From the NCBI RefSeq assembly GCF_963082655.1, contig NC_081555.1, positions 148,329,266 through 148,393,265 on the forward strand: 64,000 bases of DNA, read 5' to 3'. The notes beneath the pieces are model-generated. The model was not told where the DNA came from and ran no database searches. It worked only from the letters and a program-made list of their open reading frames with translations. Shown piece by piece: positions 1 to 11,344 of this stretch. Positions within the stretch are counted from its first letter, which is position 1; the number at the start of each line of letters is the position of its first letter. This stretch comes from Stomoxys calcitrans (taxonomy: Eukaryota > Arthropoda > Insecta > Diptera > Muscidae). The position numbers and the translations under genes were made by a program.

Positions 1-815
1 ATGTCGCTGAAATTTGGGATAGTGAGTTTTGTTAGGCCCTTCAACATCCTTCTGTAATTTTGCCCAGATTGGTCAAGATTTGGATATAGCTGCCATATAG
101 ACCGATCTCTCGATTTAAGGTTTTGAGCCCATAAAAGGCGCATTTATTGTCCGATGTCGCAGAAATTTGGGACAGTGAGTTATGTTAGGCGCTTGGACAT
201 TCTTCTTCAATTTTTCTCAGATCTGTCCAGTTTTGGATATAGCTGCCATATAGACCGATCTCTCGATTTAAGGTCTTGCGCCCATATAAGGCGCATTTAT
301 AGTCCGATTTTGACAAAATTTGGAACAGTGAGTTGCGTTAGACCCTTCGACATCCTTCTTCAATTTGCCCCAAATCGGTTCGGATTTGAATATAGCTGCC
401 ATATAGACCGATCTCCCGATTTAAGGTTTTGGGTCCATAAAAGGCGCATTTATTGTCCGATGTCGCTGAAATTTGGGACAGTGAGTTGTGTTAGGCGCTT
501 GGACATCCTTCTTAAATTTTTCTCAAATCGGTCCAGATTTGGATATAGCTGCCATATAGACCGATCTCTCGATTTAAGGTTTTGGCCCCATAAAAGGCGC
601 ATTTATTGTCCGATGTCGCCGAAATTTGGAACAGTGAGTTAAGTTAAGCAAGTCGACATATATCTGCAATTTGACCTAGATCGATCAAGATTTGAATTTA
701 GCTGTCATATAGACCGATTTATCGATTTAAGGTTTTGCGTCTATAAAAGGCGCATTTATTTTCCGATGTCGCCGACCGAAATTTAGGATAGTGAGTTGTG
801 TGTGTGAGATCGGTC
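1..815 (-). repeat. Family A tandem array, about 154-bp units
   Basis: Five to six diverged copies of a unit of about 154 bp lie here. Each carries the phrase GATATAGCTGCCATATAGAC followed by CCGATCTCTCGATTTAAGG, a (G/C)CCCATAAAAGGCGCATTTAT block and a TCCGATGTCGCTGAAATTTG block. The orientation is opposite to the copies at 11345-13275. The array enters from outside the window, so its start is not visible. The apparent reading frame across 154-642 only reflects a unit length close to a multiple of three; it has no protein features. Confidence 0.85.
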
Positions 816-829
816 CTTTTTACTTGTTT

Positions 830-1150
830 TTGTCAATTTGTACTCTGCTTTTAAATACCTTTCATTTGAGACCCATATTGCCCAATAGTGGTAAAAATGT
901 CCTGTTCGGTGATGTTTTTGGGGGTGGGGGACCCCCCGACACTTAGGATGACGTTATAATGCTACCTTTCATTTGACACCCATATTGTGCCAATCGACAA
1001 TAACCCCCAGGTTATTTGATCCCAAAATTTTACATCAATTTCGTGTTTATGGGATACCAGTTGGCATGCAAAATATCGTTTTAATCGGTACACCCATCTC
1101 CGAGATCTGGTGTTTTTGAAAATAGTAGTACCCAGACAAACAAACAAAGC
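830..1150 (-). repeat. Family D fragment
   Basis: Two units of the C/G-rich family D are seen here in reverse orientation, recognised by CTTTCATTTGAGACCCATAT and CTTTCATTTGACACCCATAT with a GGGGGTGGGGGACCCCCC block between them. The end near 1100 (ATCTCCGAGATCTGGTGTTT) recurs as its complement at 13370, 52525 and 55465. Confidence 0.75.
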
Positions 1151-1159
1151 GCCAAAATG

Positions 1160-2540
1160 TAATTTTTATGTAAATGAAGATTACAAAAGTTTATCAAAAA
1201 TTTAATTTTCATAAAATATTTTGTAAACATTTTCTTTTGTTAGTAACCAATTTCAGAAATGTTTCCTGCGGTATTGCTTTATGGGGGCTATGTTTAGACG
1301 TTTGTAGACAATTTGTTGCAAGAAGGTTTTCTCGCAACAGAGAATCCAATATACCAACTCAGAGTACTTATGATAGCTAAATTTGCTAAAAGCCTTCATA
1401 AACTAACAGCTTTTTTTTGGCGATGTCGAAAAATAAATCCAGGCGATTGGAAAGAAGATAGTGCTCCCGATTTTGTTTAGTCCAACAGGCCATTAAATCG
1501 GTTGCTACCGTTATAAGGAGGCTATAACAAACCGTAGAACAAGATGATACCCAGAATACTACTTTTAAAAATTTCACCACAATGTAACATCTTGCAATAC
1601 CTTAGGGTACTCCATAGTCGTTTCGCACTCACTTTGCCAACTTTTTTTGGAACATTTTTATATTTAAATTACAAGTCGTGAGTGCCTGTGTGTATATGTG
1701 TCGCAGTTCAAATCAAACGCGTGCGACTTCGTGACCGCTTGCCTGCGTCACATGCACAATAAGAAAGAAACAAAAAAACGTTTTGTGTGTGTTTTCAAGT
1801 CTCACCTTTTTTTTCGGTGGTATTTATTGAAGTGCCAACAGCAGCAACAAATATGCAAAAAAAAAAAACAATATTGCGGTTTTTAGTGGATGAAATATTC
1901 GTTGTTGTGCCCTGTTAGGTGTGTGTGTGTGAGTGTATGTCTATGGTACCGGTAATTATTTTATTATCATTTTCCTTCACTAACATCATCAAAAACGTCT
2001 TCATAGTCGTTGATATTGTTGTTGGCTTTTTTTGTTGGATTTGTTTTTAGCACCATCACTGCTTGTGTGTTGTTGTTGTTGCTGCTGTTGCCAGTTTGTT
2101 TATAGTTTTTAAGATAAGCATTCATATTGAGAACATGATGACAATGATAATGACATGGCAGAGTGCAGTTCTCACAAACCGCAACAGATGTGCTAGATTT
2201 AGATATTAGAAGAAGTTTGCTCCGATTGAGAGTGTAAGAGAGAGAGAGAAAGAATAGAAGTGACTGTGTAAGGGCGAAATATTAAAGAGGAAATGTTGCA
2301 GCAAATTTAGGAGGTTTTGTTAAAAGTCTGATTTAATCCAAATTATATACACATTTAGGACACTATCTAAGGATGAGGGCATTCACGTTGCTAGACATTT
2401 TCCCTGGGAGGGCTACGACGCAAATAAAAAAAAAATAGAAAAAAGTTTCGCTACGTATACTTATTTAGTGTCATACTGCCTTATGATTCTTGATGTTGGT
2501 TTCACGAAAGCAATCAAGTACGGAATTTAATAAAAACTAA
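1160..2540. other. Single-copy-looking AT-rich spacer
   Basis: I see no supported gene here. The stretch is AT-rich with short homopolymers, GTGTGTGT runs near 1685 and 1918, CAG/CTG-like runs near 1840 and 2075, and a short GA run near 2240. Such low-complexity content is typical of fly intergenic or intronic DNA. None of the repeat families seen elsewhere matches it by eye. Confidence 0.5.
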
Positions 2541-2544
2541 TAAT

Positions 2545-2731
2545 AAATGCAAATTTGCCCATGAACATTCCATTAAGGATCAGGGACAAACTTCTCATTT
2601 ATCAATGAGTGCTGTTCGATTAAAGTTTTAAGCTCAATGATAAGGGACTTTCTTTTTATAGCCGAGTCCGAAAGGCGTGTCACAGTGCGAGTCGTTTTTG
2701 GGGAGAAGTTTTTACATGGATATCATACCAT
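2545..2731 (-). mobile_element. tRNA-related SINE, 3' part (reverse)
   Basis: Read on the minus strand, this has the body and tail of the SINE that is complete at 41484-41796: the GACTCGGCTATAAAAAG-like block, the GGCCCCTTATCATTGAGC-like block, a CAGCACTCATTGAT block, then GTTCATGGGCAAATTTGC at the end. The tRNA-like head is absent, so it is 5' truncated, as is usual for copies made by target-primed reverse transcription. Confidence 0.75.
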
Positions 2732-2809
2732 TTTTATAACCACCACCGAAGGATGGGGGTATATTCACGACTCACAATTTCATGAAAATCGGTTCAGATT
2801 TAGATATAC

Positions 2810-2868
<59 letters not shown>

Positions 2869-4290
2869 CCCGATTTTCACTCCTAGAGCCACTGCAAGCT
2901 CATATATTGACCCATCTTGGTAAAATTTTGCAAAACGCTTTCCTCGATGACTGCCACAACATACATAGAGTTTGGTGGAAATCGGTTCAGATTTTGATAT
3001 AGCTCCCATATATATGTTCGTCCGATTTGCAGTAATATTGCAATAAAATGGTCTTCTGTTAACCGATTTTCACGAAATTTGGCGGGATGGATTTTCTTTT
3101 GACTCTCCATATTACTGGTGAATTTCATGGAAATCGGTTCACATTTAGATATAGCTCTCATGTATATATAACACCCTATTTTAACTTCTAGAGTCACAGC
3201 ATTCGCATTTATTGACCCATCTTGGCAAAATTTTGCAAAACGCTTCCCTCGACGACTGCCACAGTATCTAAGAAGTTTGCTTGAAATCGGTTCAGATTTA
3301 GGTATAGCTCTCATATATATGTTCGTCCGATTTGCAGTAATATTGCAATAAAATGATCATTTGTAAACCGATTCTTTCGAAATTTGGCAGGAAGGTCTTT
3401 CTAATGACTCCCAATATTACTGGTGCATTTCATAGAAATCGGCCCAGATTTAGATGTAGCTGTCATATATGTATATATCCAGATTTTCACCACAAGAGCC
3501 ACTGCAAGCGCATTGTTTGACCAATCTTGCCAAAATTTTGCACAACGCTTCCCTCGACGACTACCACATTATCTGAGAAATTTGCTCGAAATCGGTTAAG
3601 ATTTAGGTATAGCTCTCATATATATGTTCGTCCGATTTTGAGAAATATTGCAAAAAAAGTGCTCATTTGTTGACCGATTCTGTTGAAATTTTGCAGGAAG
3701 GTCTTTCTTATGACTCTCAATATTACTGGTGAATTTCATAGAAATCGGCCCAGATTTAGATATAGCTGTCATATATATATAGAGCCCGATTTTAACTTCT
3801 AGAGTCACAGCATTCGCATTAATTGACCCATCTTGCCAAAATTTTGCACAACGCTTTCCTCGACGACCGCCACAGTATCTGAGAAGTTTGTTTGAAATCG
3901 GTTCAGATTTAGGTATAGCTCTCATATATATGTTCGTCCGATTTGCAGTAATATTGCAATAAAATGGTTTTTTGTTAACCGATCTTCTCGAAATTTGGCA
4001 GGAAGGTCTTTCTTATGACTCCTAATATTACTGGTGAATTTCCTGGAAATCGGTTCAGGTTTAGATATAGCTCTCATAGATATATATCGCCCGATTTTAA
4101 CTTTTAGAGTCACAGCATTCGCATTTATTGACCCATCTTGCCAAAATTTTGCACAACGCTTTCCTCGACGACTACCACATTATCTGAGAAGTTTGCTCGA
4201 AATCGGTTCAGATTTAGATATAGCTCCCATATATATGTTCATCAGATTGTGGGTAATTTGCCATAATGTTGTCATTTGTCAACCGTAGTT
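2732..4290 (+). repeat. Family C array, about 305-bp higher-order units
   Basis: About five units of 304-306 bp follow a head reading TAACCACCACCGAAGGATGG. The block TTCGTCCGATTTGCAGTAAT recurs at about 3017, 3322, 3628 (diverged), 3934 and 4238 (diverged). Each unit contains two versions of a sub-unit of about 150 bp with AAATCGGTTCAGATTTAGAT, so it is a dimer of a monomer close in size to those of families A and B. The head resembles the hairpin-like end of family B. No coding capacity is supported. Confidence 0.85.
2815..2866. repeat. (AT)26 microsatellite
   Basis: An uninterrupted AT dinucleotide run of 52 bp lies inside the first family C unit, where the other units have only a short CATATATAT stretch. 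It looks like an expansion of that short tract. Confidence 0.97.
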
Positions 4291-4299
4291 TTTACTGTT

Positions 4300-4500
4300 T
4301 GAACATATTTGCTCGCCGAGGTCCATCAAAATTGGTTCAGTTTTTTATTGAGGAAGACAAGTGGTTTTTACCGTTTCGATCTTTTACAGTGACCAAACAG
4401 TAGTCATGTAATAAACTTTTGCCATGTGCGAATTATTCTAACACTAGTAAAAAAATAGTGAAGAATTGTTTGATAGATTAGCTTGTTTTGATTTTAAAAG
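4300..4500. other. Spacer between family C and a SINE fragment
   Basis: No gene is seen. The first half still has TTGGTTCAG-type phrases and may be the eroded end of the family C array. Confidence 0.4.
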
Positions 4501-4539
4501 CATAGAGTAGTCGCCCAAGGGCATGTCGTTTGGCTTTGT

Positions 4540-4648
4540 CTGTAAAAAGGAGGTCCCTTATCTAGCAGCTTAAATTTGAAGCGAACAGCACTCATTCATG
4601 TAAGAGAAGTCGGCCCTATTCCATTCCTATGTTATACGGAATGTTTGA
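4540..4648 (+). mobile_element. Degenerate SINE fragment
   Basis: The blocks GTAAAAAGGAGGTCCCTTAT, AACAGCACTCATTCATG and GAAGTCGGCCCTATTCC match the body of the SINE at 41484-41796 with many changes. Both the head and the end are missing. Confidence 0.6.
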
Positions 4649-4649
4649 C

Positions 4650-5560
4650 ACATTTTCAATTTCTTTGGATATTTAAAATTGCCTTTCCACGAAATAGGCA
4701 TACATGTCCCTTAGTACAATTTCAGTCCCCTGGTTACAATTTCATGTTCTTTTTTTCTACTTAATTTTGTAAATTGACATTGCCTCTGTTATTTTTTACC
4801 TCCACACCAGATACAATCTCAATTGGGGGCAATTAAGTACATTTAAAGAAATTGTAATAACTTAATTGTGACTTAGTTGTTTTCGTAGATAAGCAATGCT
4901 ATAAATTAATTTTTCAAGATTCTCTTCTTATCAGTACCAAAGTAGAAGCTTAAAAAACAAATGCTGTTGAGAGATGTGGAATTTTCCGCTTCGAAGAGAT
5001 GTCTCATTCAATTTACCCAAGCTAACATAGGAAGCATAAATAAGTCATAATAAAGTGACCGTGTACGTTTGGGTGAGTAAGGGACATAAGTAAATCTTCA
5101 ACATAAGCATGAAATTTTGGAATTCAAAATTATTTTTTGGAAAATATTTCTTCATTTTTAACTCCCCAATGTTGATTTGTAATAGGATTTTTTTTTCACA
5201 AAATTTCCTTTATAGGACTTTCAAATAAACCAATTTTAAGGCTTCATAAAGTTTTGTGAATAAGGCCGTCGTCGTTTATGCTGATTTAATATGAGCATGT
5301 TTTGTGTTGGTTTCGAACTATGGGTCGTATGAGTGCTGAAGATACAATAATAAGTACCCATTACTCATACGCATAGACGTCACACAAAAATCATATATGA
5401 ATATTCTTCGTTCAAACTATTATGACAAGATAGGTTATTTTAGGAATCAAAGAAAGGATGAATCATCTAGCGTTTGCAAGGCCATTTAACCAAAGATGAG
5501 TTATGACATACAATCCAAGTAGTCATTGCAGCTACAGAAGCCAAACACATGAAAATATCT
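4650..5560. other. AT-rich spacer without a recognised gene
   Basis: No supported coding region, RNA gene or family-level repeat is visible. Short open frames here have no domain signature. Confidence 0.5.
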
Positions 5561-5564
5561 TGCA

Positions 5565-5796
5565 AAATGTGTATAGGCTCAAAAACGGCTGAACCGATTA
5601 CCTTGGAATTTTCACAGATTGTATAGATTGGTCTGGAAGGAAACATAGGCTATATAATTTTTTGATATCGGAAGGGGTAAGGGGGAGGGTCCGCCCCCCT
5701 TACCCCAAAAATACTACCCAAAAATAAAAGTGGGCCGCTCGGGACAATATAGGACTCAAATGAAAGGTATTCCAGACAAGAGTACGAATTTCATAT
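5565..5796 (+). repeat. Family D, left part
   Basis: The stretch opens with AAAACGGCTGAACCGATTAC and an AATTTTCACAGATTGTATAG block, then a G-rich/C-rich block and GGACTCAAATGAAAGGTATT. It breaks off at ATTTCATAT, where a family B element is inserted, and resumes at about 6899 with ATCGGGTCCAAGTAATTAAT. Confidence 0.75.
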
Positions 5797-6898
5797 AAAC
5801 AAGTAAGAGCGTGCTAAGTTCGGCCGGGCCGAATCTTATATACCCTCCACCATGGATCGCATCTGTCGAGTTCTTTGCGCAGTATTTCTTTTTAGGCAAA
5901 CAAAGAATAATGAATATGGACGGAGGAGGAGGAGGAGCTATATCAAGTTATAGTCCGATTCGGGGCTCAAGAAGCAAAATCGGGAGATCGGTTCATATGG
6001 GAGCTGTGTCAACCTATAGATCGATTCAGACCATATTGCACACGAATGTTGAAGGCCATAGGAGAAGCCGTTGTACAAAATCTGTGCCAAATCGGATGAG
6101 AATTGGGCTCTCTAGAGGCTCAAGAATTCAAGATCACAGATCGGTTTATATGACAGCTATATCAGGATATGGACCGATTTGGACCACACTTCGCATAAAT
6201 GTTGGAAGTGATACCAAAACACCACGTGCAAAATTACAGTCAAATCGGATAGGAATCTAAAAGCTTAAGAAATCAAGACCCAAAATCGGTTTATATAGCA
6301 GCTATATCAGGTTATGGACCGATTTGAACCATACCTCGCACAGTTGTTGGAAGTGATATCAAAACACGTCGTGCAAAAATTCATTCAAATCGGATTAGAA
6401 TGCGCACTCTAGAGGCTCAAGAAGTCAAGACCCAAGATCGGTTTATATGGCAGCTATATCAGGTTATAGACCGATTTGGACCATACTTGGCACAGTTGTT
6501 GGATATCATAACAAAACACGTCGTGCAAAATTTCAGCCAAATCGGATAAGAATTGCGCACTCTAGAGGCTCAAGAAGTCAAGACCCAAGAGCGGTTTATA
6601 TGGCAGCTATATCAAAACAAGGACCGATATGGCCCATTTACAATACCAACCGACCGACACTAATAAGAAGTATTTGTGCAAAGTTTAAAGCGGCTAGCTT
6701 TACTCCTTCGGAAGTTAGCGTGCTTTCGACAGACAGACGGACGGACGGACAGACGGACGGACATGGCTAGATCGACATAAAATGTCGCGACGATCAAGAA
6801 TATATATACTTTATGGGGTCTTAGACGAATATTTCGAGTAGTTACAAACAGAATGACGAAATTAGTATACCCCCCATCCTATGGTGGAGGGTATAAAA
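5793..6898 (+). mobile_element. mini-me/INE-1-like element (family B, copy 1)
   Basis: This is a near-complete non-autonomous element. It starts with AACAAGTAAGAGCGTGCTAA, a 15-bp hairpin TTCGGCC-G-GGCCGAA and TATATACCCTCCACCATGG. About five units of about 153 bp follow, each with GATCGGTTTATATGGCAGCT. Then come a (GACG/GACA)n tract at 6729-6768, a core with CATGGCTAGATCGACAT, a short (TA)n tract at about 6801, and the end CCTATGGTGGAGGGTATA. The order (GTCY)n, core, (TA)n is the hallmark of mini-me/INE-1 elements, regarded as Helentron-associated repeats. It has no protein. Family D sequence on both sides joins cleanly if the element is removed. Confidence 0.85.
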
Positions 6899-9110
6899 AT
6901 CGGGTCCAAGTAATTAATGGGCCGCCCCAACCACAAAACCCCTTAAAATAGATTTTTTGGACGATCATGACAATATGGGACTCAAATGAAAAGTATTCGG
7001 GAGTAGATTGCGAATATGGTCAGGAAGGAAAAAAGGCTTTATTATTTCTTGATTACGAAAGAGGAGGACCCTCCCCCGAAACCCAAAAGTACCCATCGGG
7101 CCGCCCCAACCCCAAAATTCCCCCAAACATACCTATTGGACGTTCATGTCAATATGGGCCTCAAATGAAAGGTATTTGGGAGTAGATTTCGAATCTGGGA
7201 TACAAAATCAGATCGAAGGATAGGGGGTCACCCTACCCCCCCCCCCCCCCCCAAAAGAGACTTAAATGGGCATATAATCCATCATGACTATAAAAGATTG
7301 TTTTTTTTTATTTGTTCCCAGAAATTCCCCCAAACAGATATATTGGACGTTCATGTCAATATGGGCTTCAAATGAAAGGTATTCGGGAGTAGATTACGAA
7401 TCTGGCATACAAAATCAGATCAAAGGATAGGGCGTCACCCTACCCCCCAAAAATGCCTTAAATGGGCATATGACCCATCATGACTATAAAGGACTGTTTT
7501 TTTTTGTTTATTCCGTCGAATCAAACGATTTTCTTAAAATTTACACAGATTATGTAAGTTTGTCTGGAAGGAAACACACGTTGTTTGATTTTTAGATATC
7601 GGATGGGGGCGGTCCCTCCCCCCTACCCCAACAACGCCATCCAAAACCAAAAGTGGATCGATAGGCACAATATTGGAGACTAGAAAACGAATATCGTATT
7701 AAATTTGGGTCCAAGTAACCTGCAGGCTTCCCCAACCCAAAAACTCCTCTTAACAGATATATTCGAAGTTCATGTCAATATGGGCCCCAAATGAATGGTA
7801 TTCGACAGTAGATTACAAATATGGCATAAAATAATAGGTCCAAGTAATGGGAGATCTTCCCCCGCCCCCAAGTCCCCCCAAATGGCCATATTAGCCGACC
7901 ACTTCTATATGAGACTCAAATGAATGGTATTTGGGAGTAGATAACGAATATGACATTGAAATTTGTGTTCAAGTCTAGGTGGCGCTTTTCCTTCTAAAAA
8001 TAAGTCAAATAGGCTGATTGATTGTTGATTATGGGACTCAAATAAAAGTTATTTAAGAGTAGTAAACGAATTTGATATCCAATTTTGGAGCCAAGTGTTC
8101 GGGGGTACGCCCTAAAGCATCCTCTAAACTGAACTTCATTTCCGATTATGGCAATATGAAGCTCAAATCAACGGTATTTGGTAGTAAAGAACGAATTTGA
8201 TATCTATTTTCAGGGCAAAGTGTCGATGGCCGCCCCTGCCCCAAAACACCCTCCATGGCAATATGGGGCTCACATTAAATGGATTTGGGAGTACAGCACG
8301 ATTTTGATATCCATATTTGAGTCGAAATGTGTCTGAGTGCCATCCCTCCCTTAAAAATCACTTCTCATTACCCTAATTTTCAAAACCATCAGATCTCGGA
8401 GTTTGGTAATGCGATTCCTTCAAAAATTTTTTGCACTCTCACAGTCAAAACAAAAAATGGTTTCTATTGTTGAGGTCGTGTGCCTCGGGGGCCGTCCAAA
8501 ACCCGCCAAAATGTGTATTTAGACCAATCACGATAATATAGAGCTCAAACGAAAGGTGCTTGAGAGAAAAAACAAATTTGATATCCAATTGAAGAGCCAT
8601 GTGTTTGGGGAACTGCCCCTCCCGAAAACACCACCCTATTATATGAAGCTATATAATGATTAAATTGATTGATTTTCGAGAAATTGATACTCATTTTCGG
8701 GACAAAGTCCCTGGGGTCCACCTCACCCTCAAACAGAATTTATTTACCGATCATGTCATTATGGGGCCCATATAAAATGTATTGGTTGCCCAAAAAGTAA
8801 TTGCGGATTTTTCATATAGTCGGCGTTGACAAATTTTTTCACATTTTCTGTAATTGCATTCTTTCTTCTGTCAGTTATCAGCTGTTACTTTTAGCTTGCT
8901 TTAGAAAAAAGTGTAAAAAAAGTATATTTGATTAAAGTTCATTCCAAGTTTTATTAAAAATGCATTTACTTTCTTTTAAAAAATCCGCAATTACTTTTTG
9001 GGCAACCCAATATTTGAAAGAAGAGCACGAGGCTTATATTTACAATACATTAGGAGCCAAGTGTCTCTCTAAAACTCAAAGGAAAGGTGTTTGGGAGTGG
9101 AGTATAAATT
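6899..9110 (+). repeat. Family D array, right part
   Basis: Diverged units spaced about 120-205 bp repeat ATATGGGCCTCAAATGAAAG, GTATTTGGGAGTAGA and ACGAATCTGATATCC, separated by C-rich runs. One run of 17 C lies at about 7236-7252. A mariner-type MITE interrupts the array at 8782-9010. No open frame carries protein motifs. A second copy of AATCAAACGATTTTCTTAAA plus TTACACAGATTATGTAAG at 7518 recalls the start of the family at 5580, so at least two elements may be fused here. Confidence 0.75.
8782..9010 (+). mobile_element. Mariner-type MITE, copy a
   Basis: A 229-bp element has inverted ends beginning TTGG(G)TTGCCCAAAAAGTA, about 32 bp long, and is flanked by TA on both sides (8780-8781 and 9011-9012). 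The interior has no transposase. Six copies of this family lie in the window. The TA target and end sequence fit the Tc1/mariner superfamily. The left end lacks one G relative to the others. Confidence 0.9.
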
Positions 9111-9119
9111 AATTCACAT

Positions 9120-9660
9120 TAGTGTTGGTCTTGATATAGCAACGATATGAACCGATGCTGGATCTTGACTTCTTAAGCCTCTACAGGACGCAATTATTAT
9201 CCGCTTTGGAAGAAATTTTGTACAACGGCTTTGCTCATGACCTTCAACATACGTGTCTAATATGGTCTGAATCGATCAATGGCTTGATACAGCTTCCATA
9301 TAAACCGATCTCCCCAACTGTGCTAAGTATGGTCCAAATTGGTTCATTACCTGATATATTGGTTTGCCCAAAAAGTAATTGCGGATTTTTTAAAAGAAAG
9401 TAAATGCATTTTTAATAAGGCTTAGAATGAACTTTAATCAAATATATTTTTTTTGCACTTTTTTTCTAAAGCTAGCTAAAATTAACAGCTGATAACTGAC
9501 AGAAGAAAAAATGCAATTACAGAGTCACAAGCTGTGAAAAAATTTGTCAACGCCGACTATATGAAAAATCTGCAATTACTTTTTGAGCAACCCAATAGCT
9601 CCCATATACACCGATAATGGATCTTGACTTCTTGAGTCGCCAGAGGGCGAAATTATTATC
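9120..9660 (-). repeat. Family B fragment carrying a MITE
   Basis: Reverse-orientation family B units are recognised by ATCTTGACTTCTTAAGCCTC, CATGACCTTCAACATACGTG and the CTGATATAGCT(G/C)CCATATA phrase. The last is split by the MITE at 9359-9595: CTGATATA lies before it and GCTCCCATATACACCG after it. Confidence 0.75.
9359..9595 (-). mobile_element. Mariner-type MITE, copy b
   Basis: This 237-bp copy is opposite in orientation to copy a. TA duplications flank it at 9357-9358 and 9596-9597. It is inserted into the GATATAGCT phrase of a family B unit, so the insertion post-dates the array. Confidence 0.9.
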
Positions 9661-9664
9661 TGAT

Positions 9665-9815
9665 ATGGCTGAAAGTTAGCATGAACTGCCGAGTCTGAAT
9701 GGCTTGCCGCAGTGTGACAGTGGCAAATGTCGCCAGCATAAAGAGAGGATAACCACCGCTTCAAATTTTGTCCAATCTCATCACCAGGATTTGAACGGAT
9801 GCGTTCAGCGTTATA
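9665..9815 (-). mobile_element. SINE head fragment (reverse)
   Basis: On the minus strand it shows ACGCTGAACG, a B-box-like GTTCAAATCCTGG and an AGCGGTGGTTATCC block, then the GCTGGCGACATTTG block and CACTGCGGCA. This is the tRNA-related head and first half of the SINE family seen complete at 41484-41796. Confidence 0.65.
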
Positions 9816-9854
9816 GGCGGACAGTGACACGAATTCGATATACACATACAGGGG

Positions 9855-9925
9855 GAAGTGTCCCCACCCTAAAAAATTAGAGAGTTAGAGAAGGCGCAGC
9901 GGAGCGGGCAAGCTTCGGCTATTAT
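9855..9925 (+). repeat. Possible Helitron-like 3' end (eroded)
   Basis: AAGGCGCAGCGGAGCGGGC followed by AAGCTTCGGCTATT resembles the better preserved end of family D at 55876-55902, which finishes TTCAGCTAGT. Here the last bases have diverged. It may mark the end of the family D element begun at 6899. Confidence 0.4.
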
Positions 9926-9929
9926 ATTT

Positions 9930-10139
9930 TATGAAGTCTCATCTTTTCAAACTACATTAAAATCCAACTTTTGCGAGTATTATCCTTTAGACATCATGAT
10001 AAATTTAAGTAGCAATTAAAAATCACATTTGGCAATGTTCAAATACTTACTTGGGCTTTTAAATCCACAAAAATGTATTTAAACTTACCTGAAAATAATG
10101 AGAAAAAAATCGTATTAAAAATTAAGTTTAAACTTAAAA
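9930..10139. other. Short AT-rich spacer
   Basis: No feature is recognised between the possible family D end and the head-bearing element. Confidence 0.4.
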
Positions 10140-10875
10140 AACAAAAATGTATAAAGAAAAGGCCGAGCTAGGCTTTGGATACCCATCACCTTTTTAATTA
10201 TCACTCAACTGCATCCATATTAATATGTAAATATGGGCCGTTCTGCATCATATTTGGTTCAGGTGCCGAGAAGAATTTCAGCGAAATCGGTTTAAATAAG
10301 ACTTTTGGGTCTCGACTTCTTGAGCCTCTAGAGGGCATAATTCTCGTCCAATTTGACTGAAATTTTGCCCGTAGTATTTTATTACGACTTCCGACAACTG
10401 TGCTAAGTATGATTCAAATCGGTTTATAATCTTATATAGCTGGCATATAAACCGATCTGGAATCTTGACTTCTTGAGCCTCTAAAGGGCGCAATTATCAA
10501 CCGATTTGGCAGAAATTTTGTAAAACGGATTCTCTCATGACCTTCAACATACGTGTCCAATATGGTCTGAATTGATCAGTAGCTTGATACAGCTCCCATA
10601 TAAACCTATATCCCGATTTTGCTTTTTGAGTCCCTACAAGGCGCAATTCTTATCCGTATGAACTGAAATATTACACAATGACTTCTACAATGTTCAGCAT
10701 TCAATTCACTCATTGTCCAAATCGGACTATAACTTGATATAGCTCCAATATCAAAACAGTTCTTATTCAATATTCTTTGTTTGCCTAAAAAGAGGTGCCG
10801 CGCATAGAACACGACAAATGCGATCCATGGTGGAGGGTATATAAGATTCGGCCGGGCCGAACTTATTTTGCTTTT
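10140..10875 (-). mobile_element. Family B-type element with heads at both ends
   Basis: The right end is a reverse family B head: TATCCGTATGAACTG, TTTGTTTGCCTAAAAAGAGG, GATCCATGGTGGAGGGTATA, then ATTCGGCCGGGCCGAACTTA. The left end at 10160-10190 is an eroded forward head, AAGGCCGAGCTAGGCTTTGG followed by ATACCCATCACC. Between them are reverse family B units. So both ends carry the hairpin-type head, unlike copy 1, which has a head at one end only. Confidence 0.65.
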
Positions 10876-10879
10876 TAAT

Positions 10880-11340
10880 TATTAATTCTATTATTAATGG
10901 GAAAATTTTCACATTGTTTAAGGCTCGACATTAACGCTTCAAAACCCCAAAAGCTTTAAAATTAAATAAAACACACAGTTGTAGACGATAATTTCAAATT
11001 GGTTGCATGACAGAAGAGAGTGTTAAAGCATATGTCACTACTGCATTTGAAGGTATTAAACGTTCAAAATTGTACAACCAAATCAGCAAATGGTCATATA
11101 TTTTAATAACAGTGCAATGTTTAAAATCCCAGCAGAGCGTTAAAATAAATGCAGTGATAAGATAAACGAATATTTAAAATAATGTGCACATGAGTGAAAT
11201 AAAATCATCAGACTAAAGTACAAAAAAATAAAAACCATATAAATGCAAGAAATAAAACTATAAGCAAAATGTCAATATAAATTGAAAAGAAAGAAAAAAG
11301 TTCAGTTAATACACATTCATGTTTCCTTTGAATACCAAAA
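10880..11340. other. AT-rich spacer
   Basis: No gene, RNA or family repeat is recognised. The base composition is strongly A/T with several short poly-A runs. Confidence 0.5.
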
Positions 11341-11344
11341 ACCA

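Noticed and set aside
154..642. A 162-residue frame with internal repeats near the window start
   Set aside because: It is the reading of family A units. Other frames through the same units are broken and the family is non-coding elsewhere.
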